Source: Claveliimonas stercoravium (GTDB lineage: Bacteria; Bacillota; Clostridia; Lachnospirales; Lachnospiraceae). From it: a stretch of DNA of 20,223 nt. The stretch is taken from assembly GCA_019117345.1 (NCBI GenBank), contig DWZW01000187.1:1-20223 (forward strand), given 5' to 3'. The notes under the pieces were generated by a model. That model was not told where the DNA came from. It ran no database searches and saw only the letters and a list, made by a program, of their open reading frames with translations. This document shows positions 14,400 through 20,223 of the stretch, one piece after another. Position 1 is the first letter of the stretch. Each line of letters opens with the position of its first letter. The translations under genes were made by a program, and so were the position numbers.

Positions 14400-14828
14400 C
14401 TATTTTTCCGCTTTTTTCAGCGCCTCTTCGATGGCGTCCACGATGACCTGGGAGGTGTAGGCTGAGTCGGAGGAAAACTCCAGGTTGTCAAGAGACTGTG
14501 TCTGGCGGACCTGCTCCGCGATGTCCTCCATGGCCGGCTGGGCCAGGGGGAGCATGGCGGCGGCCGTCTCATCCATGTTGGTGAAGCGGATGGAGCTGAT
14601 ACCTGTGTCGTCCACTGAGACTTCCACTTCCAGGTCTGTATTGTTCAAGGTAAGGGAGGAGGTGTAGACGCCGGCTTTGTACTGGTCCGATGAGCTGTCT
14701 TCCTTCCCGTCCTTTGGGAAGAACATGAAGACCAGCAGCAGGATGAGAAGGACGGCCAGTACGGCGAAAATGACAGTGTAGATGATCTCTTTCATGTGGA
14801 GCACGACGATTTTTGTTCTGGAACTCAT
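14400..14828 (-). CDS. Single-pass membrane protein with a divergent FMN-binding-like domain
   Basis: The 142-residue protein has one transmembrane segment (about residues 14-37) and an extracytoplasmic domain of about 100 residues. The domain starts Y-K-A-G-V-Y-T and ends S-S-D-S-A-Y-T-S-Q-V-I-V-D-A-I-E-E-A-L. This resembles the FMN-binding domain of RnfG/NqrC-type proteins, whose C-terminal S-G-A-T-x-T-S motif carries covalent FMN on the first threonine. Here the aligned residue is Ala123, so covalent flavin attachment is not expected. The similarity is my judgement and could be wrong. AGGAGG (complement of 14836-14841) sits 7 nt before the start; Met12 is an alternative start. It is the only - strand gene in the window, divergent from pth. 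Role unknown. Confidence 0.75.
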   Translation of the reverse strand: MSSRTKIVVLHMKEIIYTVIFAVLAVLLILLLVFMFFPKDGKEDSSSDQYKAGVYTSSLTLNNTDLEVEVSVDDTGISSIRFTNMDETAAAMLPLAQPAMEDIAEQVRQTQSLDNLEFSSDSAYTSQVIVDAIEEALKKAEK

Positions 14829-14912
14829 AAAAAGGCCTCCTGTACCATTATGGCGGTATTTTTATTCTCTATAATGTATGCCGGGGAACGGGAAAATATT
14901 CCCGGCTTTTGC

Positions 14913-14941
14913 GTGACAAACCGGCCTTCTTCCTGTAGAAT
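14913..14941 (+). promoter_or_regulatory. Sigma-A-type promoter for pth-mfd
   Basis: GTGACA (14913-14918) and TAGAAT (14936-14941) are 17 bp apart, each one base from consensus. Transcription would begin near 14948, about 25 nt before pth. A palindrome, CGGGAA-AATA-TTCCCG at 14889-14904, ends 8 bp upstream of the -35 and could be a regulator site; no regulator is known. Confidence 0.6.
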
Positions 14942-14972
14942 GGAGAGAGTGTGAAAGGAAGGGTGAAAGACG

Positions 14973-15557
14973 ATGTATATCATAGCGGGACTTGGAAACC
15001 CGGGACAGCCCTACGAGGGGACGAGACATAACGCCGGGTTTGATGTCATAGACGTGCTGGCCCGGGAATATAATATCTCCGTAGATTACCGGAAAAACAG
15101 AGCTCTCATCGGCAAGGGCATCATAGAGGGGCGGAAGGTCATCCTGGCCAAGCCTCAGACCTACATGAACCTGAGCGGGGAGAGCATCCGGGGACTGGTG
15201 GATTACTATAAGGCTGACGAGGAGTCGGAGCTCATTGTCATCTACGACGACGTGAGCCTGGACCCCGGTCAGATAAGGATACGAAAAAAAGGCAGCGCCG
15301 GCGGCCACAACGGGATCAAGAGCATCATCGCCCACCTGGGCACGGAGGTGTTTCCCCGGGTCAAGGTGGGTGTGGGCCAGAAGCCAAGACAGTACGATCT
15401 GGCGGACTATGTCCTGGGACATTTTTCCGGGGAGGAGAGAGAGCGGATGGCGGAGGGCTACCGCCACGCCGCGGAGGCGGTGAAGTACATGGTGACAGAC
15501 CGTGTGGACGAGGCCATGAACGAGTACAACCGCAAGGTGAGACCAAAGGAGCAGTAG
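14973..15557 (+). CDS. pth: Peptidyl-tRNA hydrolase (Pth)
   Basis: Pth cleaves peptidyl-tRNAs released from stalled ribosomes, recycling tRNA in the cytoplasm. The 194-residue protein has the expected length and motifs: G-L-G-N-P-G at 6-11 (Asn9), T-R-H-N with catalytic His19, K-P-Q-T-Y-M-N, Y-D-D in the central strand, and G-G-H-N-G-I-K-S. ATG 14973 is preceded by AAGGAAGGG. It lies 4 nt before mfd, whose ribosome binding site AAGGAG is inside the last pth codons, so the two are surely co-transcribed and possibly translationally coupled. This pth-mfd order is common in Firmicutes. Confidence 0.97.
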   Translation: MYIIAGLGNPGQPYEGTRHNAGFDVIDVLAREYNISVDYRKNRALIGKGIIEGRKVILAKPQTYMNLSGESIRGLVDYYKADEESELIVIYDDVSLDPGQIRIRKKGSAGGHNGIKSIIAHLGTEVFPRVKVGVGQKPRQYDLADYVLGHFSGEERERMAEGYRHAAEAVKYMVTDRVDEAMNEYNRKVRPKEQ

Positions 15558-15561
15558 AGAT

Positions 15562-18500
15562 ATGAAAGCGCTGACAATGCCGCTTGAGGAGCTTGCGGAA
15601 TTCGAGGAGATAAAAAAAGAGCAGAAAAAGGGAAAGGGTGTCCTGCAGCTGTCAGGCTGTGTCCGCTCCCAGAAGACCCATCTTGTCTACGCCCTCTCCG
15701 GCGGGTCAAAAAGACGTGTTATCGTCTGCGCCAGCGAGTCCAAGGCAAAGCAGGTGTACGAGGAGTACCGCTTCCTTGACAGTGATGTCTGGTTCTACCC
15801 GGCCAAGGATTTTCTCTTTTATCAGGCAGATATCCGCAGCAAGGAGCTGATGAGCCAGCGGATGTCTGTCATCCAGGCTGTGCTGGAGCAGGAGAAGGTC
15901 ACGGTGGTGCTGAGCTTTGACGCCCTCATGGATGCCCTGCCTGTCCCCCGGACTGTGAGGGGGCAGGCCATATCCATTGAGAACGGGGCGGCCATCGATT
16001 TTCAGCAGGTGCAGCGGCGCCTGGCACAGGCCGGGTACGACAGGGAGTCCCAGGTGGAGGGGCCGGGACAGTTCGCGGTGCGGGGAGGCATACTGGACAT
16101 TTTTCCCATCACGGAGGAGCTGCCCGTGAGGATCGAGCTGTGGGGAGACGAGGTGGACTCGGTGCGCACCTTTGACGTGGAGAGCCAGCGGTCTGTGGAG
16201 AACCTGGAGCGGGTCCTTGTGTATCCCTGTGAGGAGGCGGAAAAAGAGGGGGAGAGAGTCTCCTTCCTGGACTATTTTTCCGCGGAGGACACGATCCTCT
16301 ACCTGGACGAGCCGGTGCGCCTCCTGGAGAAGGGGGAGGCGGTGGAGAGCGAGTTCGTGGAGGCCCAGGCCAGGCGGATGGAGAGCGGACACCAGGTCAG
16401 TGACGAGGAGATGCTCCTCTACCATGCCCGGGATATCGCAAAGAAGATGAACCGATACTCCTGCGTGGGGCTTTGCGCCCTGGAGGCCAGGTGCCCGGAT
16501 CTTAAGATACGGGGGAAATACAGCCTGGAGACAAAGAGCGTCAATCCCTACAACAACAGCTTCGAGATGCTCACAAGGGACCTGAAGCGGCTGAAGAGAG
16601 AGGGCTACCGTGTGGTCCTCCTGTCCGGGTCCAGGACCAGGGCGAAGCGGCTGGCGGAGGACCTTCGGGATTATAATCTGAGCAGCTTTTACAGCGATGA
16701 GATGGACCGGGAGGTGGAGCCGGGGCAGATCATGACCGCCTACGGCCACGTAGCGGAGGGATACGAGTATCCCCTGCTGAAGTTTGAGGTCATCTCGGAG
16801 ACGGATATTTTCGGAAAGGTAAAGAAGAAAAAGAAGCGCCGCACCTACGAGGGGAGGAAGATACAGAGCTTCTCCGAGCTGAAGGTGGGGGACTATGTGG
16901 TCCATGAAAATCACGGTATCGGCATCTACCAGGGGATCGAGAAGATCGAGGTGGACAAGGTGGCCAAGGACTACATGAAGATTTCCTACGCCCAGGGTGG
17001 CAACCTCTACATCCCCGCCACCCAGCTCGACCTGATACAGAAGTACGCTAACGCGGATGCGAAGAAGCCCCGGCTGAACCGGCTGGGGACCCAGGAGTGG
17101 ACAAAGACCAGGACGAGGGTGCGGGGAGCGGTCCGGGAGATCGCCAGGGACCTGGTGGCCCTCTATGCGGCCCGGCAGGAGGAGGAGGGGTATGTGTACG
17201 GGCCGGACACAGTCTGGCAGAAGGAATTTGAGGAGATGTTCCCCTTCGAGGAAACAGAGGACCAGCTCATGGCCATCGAGGCTGTGAAGCAGGATATGGA
17301 GAGCCGCAAGATCATGGACAGGCTCATCTGCGGTGACGTGGGCTACGGGAAGACAGAGATCGCCATCCGGGCGGCCTTCAAGGCGGTCCAGGAGAACAAG
17401 CAGGTGGTCTATCTCGTCCCCACCACTATCCTGGCCCAGCAGCACTACAACACCTTTGTCCAGCGGATGAAGGAGTTTCCGGTGCGGGTGGACCTGATGT
17501 GCCGGTTCCGCACACCGGCCCAGCAGAAGAAGACCATAGAGGACACGAAGAGGGGGCTTGTGGACATCATCATCGGCACCCACCGGGTCCTGAGCGATGA
17601 CCTGAAATACAAGGATTTAGGGCTCCTCATCATCGACGAGGAGCAGAGGTTCGGGGTGCAGCACAAGGAGAAGATCAAGAAGCTGAAGGAGAACGTGGAT
17701 GTGCTGACCCTGACCGCCACCCCCATCCCCAGGACCCTCCACATGAGCCTCATCGGCATCCGGGACATGAGCGTCCTGGAGGAGGCGCCGGAGGAGAGGA
17801 TGCCCATCCAGACCTATGTCATGGAGTACAACGACGAGATGGTGCGGGAGGCCATTGAGCGGGAGTGCGCCCGCCAGGGGCAGGTGTACTATGTCTACAA
17901 CCGGGTGGAGGATATTGCCGAGCTGACGGCCAGGATACAGAGGCTCGTGCCGGATGTGACCGTGGCCTTCGCCCACGGCCAGATGCGGGAGCACGAGCTG
18001 GAGAAGATCATGTACGCCTTCATCAACCGGGAGATAGACGTTCTTGTGTCCACCACCATCATTGAGACCGGGCTGGACATCCCCAATGTCAACACTATGA
18101 TCATCCACGACGCGGACCGGCTGGGGCTCTCCCAGCTCTACCAGCTGAGGGGCCGGGTGGGCAGGTCCAGCCGGATGGCCTACGCCTTCCTCCTCTACCG
18201 GAAGGATAAGCTCCTCAAGGAGGTGGCGGAAAAGCGGCTCTCCGCCATCCGGGAGTTCACGGACCTTGGCTCCGGGTTCCGGATCGCCATGCGGGACCTG
18301 GAGATCCGGGGGGCCGGGAATCTTCTGGGGGCGGAGCAGCACGGCCACATGGAGGCGGTGGGATACGACCTCTACTGCAAGATGCTGAACGAGGCGGTGA
18401 AGCACCTCAAGGGAGAGACGGAGGAAGAGGAGACCTTCACCACTACCATCGACCTGGATGTGGACGCCTATATCCCGGACACCTACATTCCCAACGAGTA

Positions 18501-18900
18501 CCAGAAGCTGGACGTGTACAAGCGGATCGCGGCCATCGAGAACGAGGAGGAGATGGAGGATATGCTGGAGGAGCTGATCGACCGGTTCGGGGACATCCCC
18601 CGCAAGGTCCAGCAGCTGCTCCACATCGCGGGGCTCAAGGCCCGGGCTCACAGGGCCTACGTGACGGCCGTGGAGCAGAAGGGAAGCCAGTATGTGTTCA
18701 CCATGTACGAGAGGGCAAAGGTCAATCCTTTGAAAATACCGGATATGCTCTCCTCCTACAGGGGAGACCTGGCCTTCCGGGCAGAGGAGCCGCCCAGCTT
18801 TGTGTATGAGAAAAAGGGCGGCAGCCGGAAGGCGAAGGAGGAGGACGCCCTGGAAGTGGTGAAAAAAGTGTTAATTTCTCTGGAGGGATTGCTTGAATAG
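15562..18900 (+). CDS. mfd: Transcription-repair coupling factor (Mfd)
   Basis: Mfd is the DNA translocase that removes RNA polymerase stalled at lesions and recruits UvrA for nucleotide excision repair. The 1112-residue protein has the full domain order: an N-terminal UvrB-like module, a region of low conservation, the RNA-polymerase-interacting CarD-like domain (from about residue 437, G-D-Y-V-V-H-E-N-H-G-I-G), and a RecG-like translocase with Walker A G-D-V-G-Y-G-K-T (Lys597), D-E-E-Q (692-695), T-A-T-P-I-P-R-T and the motif VI stretch Q-L-R-G-R-V-G-R. The C-terminal TRCF regulatory domain includes P-D-T-Y-I-P-N-E-Y-Q-K. Length is slightly below the roughly 1150-1180 of many homologues. 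No frameshift or missing motif was seen. Confidence 0.98.
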   Translation: MKALTMPLEELAEFEEIKKEQKKGKGVLQLSGCVRSQKTHLVYALSGGSKRRVIVCASESKAKQVYEEYRFLDSDVWFYPAKDFLFYQADIRSKELMSQRMSVIQAVLEQEKVTVVLSFDALMDALPVPRTVRGQAISIENGAAIDFQQVQRRLAQAGYDRESQVEGPGQFAVRGGILDIFPITEELPVRIELWGDEVDSVRTFDVESQRSVENLERVLVYPCEEAEKEGERVSFLDYFSAEDTILYLDEPVRLLEKGEAVESEFVEAQARRMESGHQVSDEEMLLYHARDIAKKMNRYSCVGLCALEARCPDLKIRGKYSLETKSVNPYNNSFEMLTRDLKRLKREGYRVVLLSGSRTRAKRLAEDLRDYNLSSFYSDEMDREVEPGQIMTAYGHVAEGYEYPLLKFEVISETDIFGKVKKKKKRRTYEGRKIQSFSELKVGDYVVHENHGIGIYQGIEKIEVDKVAKDYMKISYAQGGNLYIPATQLDLIQKYANADAKKPRLNRLGTQEWTKTRTRVRGAVREIARDLVALYAARQEEEGYVYGPDTVWQKEFEEMFPFEETEDQLMAIEAVKQDMESRKIMDRLICGDVGYGKTEIAIRAAFKAVQENKQVVYLVPTTILAQQHYNTFVQRMKEFPVRVDLMCRFRTPAQQKKTIEDTKRGLVDIIIGTHRVLSDDLKYKDLGLLIIDEEQRFGVQHKEKIKKLKENVDVLTLTATPIPRTLHMSLIGIRDMSVLEEAPEERMPIQTYVMEYNDEMVREAIERECARQGQVYYVYNRVEDIAELTARIQRLVPDVTVAFAHGQMREHELEKIMYAFINREIDVLVSTTIIETGLDIPNVNTMIIHDADRLGLSQLYQLRGRVGRSSRMAYAFLLYRKDKLLKEVAEKRLSAIREFTDLGSGFRIAMRDLEIRGAGNLLGAEQHGHMEAVGYDLYCKMLNEAVKHLKGETEEEETFTTTIDLDVDAYIPDTYIPNEYQKLDVYKRIAAIENEEEMEDMLEELIDRFGDIPRKVQQLLHIAGLKARAHRAYVTAVEQKGSQYVFTMYERAKVNPLKIPDMLSSYRGDLAFRAEEPPSFVYEKKGGSRKAKEEDALEVVKKVLISLEGLLE

Positions 18901-18917
18901 ACAAAAAAAGCTATAAT
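18889..18917 (+). promoter_or_regulatory. Promoter for the PrsA/SurA-like lipoprotein gene
   Basis: A perfect -10, TATAAT (18912-18917), has TTGCTT (18889-18894) 17 bp upstream, inside the last codons of mfd. The -35 matches only in its TTG. Transcription would begin about 30 nt before the start codon. Read-through from mfd is also possible, as no terminator intervenes. Confidence 0.5.
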
Positions 18918-18953
18918 GGGGAATAGGCACTTTAAAGGAGGATAAAAGCTATC

Positions 18954-20018
18954 ATGAAAAAGAGAGCAGTCGTTTTGCTGCTGGCCGGCCTTCTGGCGGC
19001 GGGATCGCTGACCGGGTGCGGGAGCCTGGAGGACAGCGACGTAGTGGCAACTGTGAATGATACAGACATTACAGCGGGTGTGGCGAATTTCTATGCCAGA
19101 TACACGCAGGCCCAGTACGAGACCTACTATGCGGGGTACATGGGGGACGACATGTGGTCCGGCGAGGGGGAAGAAGGAGAGACCTACCAGGATACGGTCA
19201 AGGACTCCATCCTTGAATCCCTGGAGAACATGTACCTCATGGAAGAGCACATGGACGAGTATGAGGTCTCTCTGAGCGATGAGGAGAAGAATTCCATCAA
19301 GGAGGCCGCCAGCCAGTTTGACGAGTCCAACGGCCTGGCGGAGAAGGAGAAGGTTTCCGGGACTACTGATACCGTGGAGCGGATCCTTGAGCTCCTGACA
19401 ATCCAGAAGAAGGTGCAGGACGCCATAGAGGCGGGGGCCGACACGGAGGTTTCCGATGAAGAGGCAGCCCAGAAGAGCATGCAGTATGTGGTATTTCCCT
19501 TTTCCACCACGGATGAGGAGGGGAATTCTGTGGACCTGACGGACGAGGAGAAGGAAGCGCTGCGGGCGACAGCGGAGAGCTTTGCCGCAGGCGCTGCGGG
19601 TGCTGCTGACTTTGCGGCCTACGCCACAGAGCAGGGGCAGACCTCCCAGGATGCTACCTTTGACGGGGAGACATCCACGCTTCCTGCCCAGCTTGTGGAG
19701 GCGGCGGACGCCCTGGACGAGGGCGGGACGACCGGCCTCGTCCAGGGGGACAACGGCTACTATGTGGCCAGGGTCACCAGCCTTCTGGACCGGGAGGCCA
19801 CAGACGCGAAGAAGCAGGAGATCGTCTCCCAGCGGCAGCAGGAGCTTCTGAACGACACTGTCGACGGATGGCGGGAGGACGCGGACATAGAGGTCCACGA
19901 GAGAGTGTGGGACAAGATCGACTTCACCACCCTCACCGTCACCATGAAGCAGGACGAGGCGGATCCCTACACGGATGAAGTCCAGACCGACGACCAGGCG
20001 GAGGACGCGGCAGAGTAG
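18954..20018 (+). CDS. PrsA/SurA-like peptidyl-prolyl isomerase lipoprotein
   Basis: The 354-residue protein has a lipoprotein signal (hydrophobic residues 5-18, lipobox L-T-G-C with Cys22), so the mature protein is anchored outside the membrane. Residues 30-170 are helical and acidic, like the SurA/PrsA chaperone domain. Residues about 177-286 have the layout of a parvulin isomerase domain: an opening strand Q-Y-V-V-F-P-F and a closing N-G-Y-Y-V-A-R-V strand. However, the usual G-G-D-L-G segment and active-site histidines are not evident, so isomerase activity is doubtful and a chaperone role for secreted proteins is more likely. The tail is very acidic (about a dozen Asp/Glu in the last 25 residues). 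AAAGGAGG lies 12 nt before ATG 18954, a long spacing. Confidence 0.82.
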   Translation: MKKRAVVLLLAGLLAAGSLTGCGSLEDSDVVATVNDTDITAGVANFYARYTQAQYETYYAGYMGDDMWSGEGEEGETYQDTVKDSILESLENMYLMEEHMDEYEVSLSDEEKNSIKEAASQFDESNGLAEKEKVSGTTDTVERILELLTIQKKVQDAIEAGADTEVSDEEAAQKSMQYVVFPFSTTDEEGNSVDLTDEEKEALRATAESFAAGAAGAADFAAYATEQGQTSQDATFDGETSTLPAQLVEAADALDEGGTTGLVQGDNGYYVARVTSLLDREATDAKKQEIVSQRQQELLNDTVDGWREDADIEVHERVWDKIDFTTLTVTMKQDEADPYTDEVQTDDQAEDAAE

Positions 20019-20079
20019 GAGGAGAGCGGCCGGCGGCCGGAGCGGGCGGATTGTATTAAAAAAAATACAGGCAGAACGC

Positions 20080-20108
20080 TTGACAGATCAAAATGCCGTA
20101 TTTATACT
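20080..20108 (+). promoter_or_regulatory. Near-consensus sigma-A promoter
   Basis: TTGACA (20080-20085, perfect) and TATACT (20103-20108, one mismatch) are exactly 17 bp apart, the best promoter in the window. Transcription should start near 20115. The terminator hairpin begins only about 10 nt later. Confidence 0.75.
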
Positions 20109-20124
20109 TGGTAATTGTTAAGGC

Positions 20125-20161
20125 AAAGGTGTCACACATGAAAATGTGTGGCACCTTTTTT
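20125..20161 (+). terminator. Strong intrinsic terminator in the leader of the next gene
   Basis: A 15-bp stem (20125-20139 with 20144-20158, one G-U) is capped by a GAAA tetraloop and ends in a run of seven T (20155-20161). It can end the lipoprotein transcript, but it also lies between a near-perfect promoter and the next gene, so it may act as an attenuator or define a very short RNA. The 171-nt gap holds nothing else convincing besides a weak A-rich inverted repeat at 20052-20069. Confidence 0.9.
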
Positions 20162-20189
20162 GCATCTGCATCATGGAAAGGAAGGCGTT

Positions 20190-20223
20190 ATGTATGAAAT
20201 TGAAGGATACCGGATTTACGGCA
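20190..20223 (+). CDS. Start of an unidentified gene, cut by the window end
   Basis: AGGAAGG at 20178-20184 is 5 nt before ATG 20190, which opens a frame reading M-Y-E-I-E-G-Y-R-I-Y-G to the window edge. A second ATG at 20194, in another frame (M-K-L-K-D-T-G), has a 9-nt spacing and cannot be excluded. Eleven residues are too few to name a family. Confidence 0.5.
   Translation, partial: MYEIEGYRIYG

Noticed and set aside
15706..17583. Very long open frame on the - strand inside mfd (625 codons); similar long antisense frames oppose spoVD, murD and ftsW
   Set aside because: They mirror the codon positions of strongly supported genes in GC-rich DNA, have low-complexity His/Leu/Val-rich translations, no recognisable domains and no ribosome binding sites.
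20019..20060. GC-rich repeated GGCCGG run after the lipoprotein gene as a terminator
   Set aside because: No stable isolated stem followed by a T run; the real terminator is at 20125-20161.

Overview
The window looks like chromosome of an endospore-forming, fairly GC-rich member of the Clostridia, most likely a Lachnospiraceae (Clostridium cluster XIVa) relative. The grounds are gene content and order: two adjacent class B penicillin-binding proteins, then mraY, murD, a SEDS gene, ftsQ, ftsZ, spoIIGA, sigE and sigG. The protein sequences also read as clostridial. I place the organism from familiarity with these families, not from a database search. I saw no tRNA, rRNA, CRISPR array, insertion sequence, integrase or prophage gene.

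Region 1 (1-8853) is the second half of a division and cell wall (dcw) cluster: a 5'-truncated transpeptidase, a second SpoVD-like transpeptidase, MraY and MurD (lipid II precursor synthesis), an FtsW/SpoVE glycosyltransferase, FtsQ/DivIB and FtsZ. All are on the + strand. Extra transcription and translation signals sit inside the cluster: a hairpin burying the ribosome binding site of the second transpeptidase, a near-consensus promoter before mraY, and a separate promoter before ftsZ. A strong terminator follows ftsZ. murG, murC and ftsA are not between these genes.

Region 2 (8854-13212) is the sporulation sigma module: spoIIGA and sigE (protease and pro-sigma-E), a beta-CASP metallo-beta-lactamase-fold nuclease, a strong terminator, and sigG. 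Before spoIIGA is a promoter with consensus-like -35 and -10 hexamers 22 bp apart, the unusual spacing of the Spo0A-activated spoIIG promoter of Bacillus subtilis, with degenerate 0A-box-like heptamers. sigG has a candidate sigma-F-type promoter after the terminator.

Region 3 (13213-14972) holds small accessory genes: a HAD-family phosphatase, an 87-residue acidic protein of unknown function, and, convergent on the - strand, a membrane-anchored protein resembling an FMN-binding domain without its acceptor threonine.

Region 4 (14973-20223) is pth and mfd (4 nt apart), then a PrsA/SurA-like lipoprotein with its own promoter, then an intergenic stretch where a near-perfect sigma-A promoter is followed within about 15 nt by a perfect terminator hairpin, and finally the first codons of an unidentified gene.

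The main themes are septum construction (SpoVD-like proteins, FtsW, FtsQ, FtsZ) beside the switch to asymmetric division and compartment-specific transcription (SpoIIGA, SigE, SigG). Most of the window is a well-known conserved arrangement and I found no clearly new multi-gene system. The items worth a second look are regulatory: the buried ribosome binding site at 1312-1364, the 22-bp-spaced promoter at 8936-8969, the terminator separating sigE from sigG, and the promoter-terminator pair at 20080-20161. At protein level they are the KTA motif in the second transpeptidase and two degenerate active sites.
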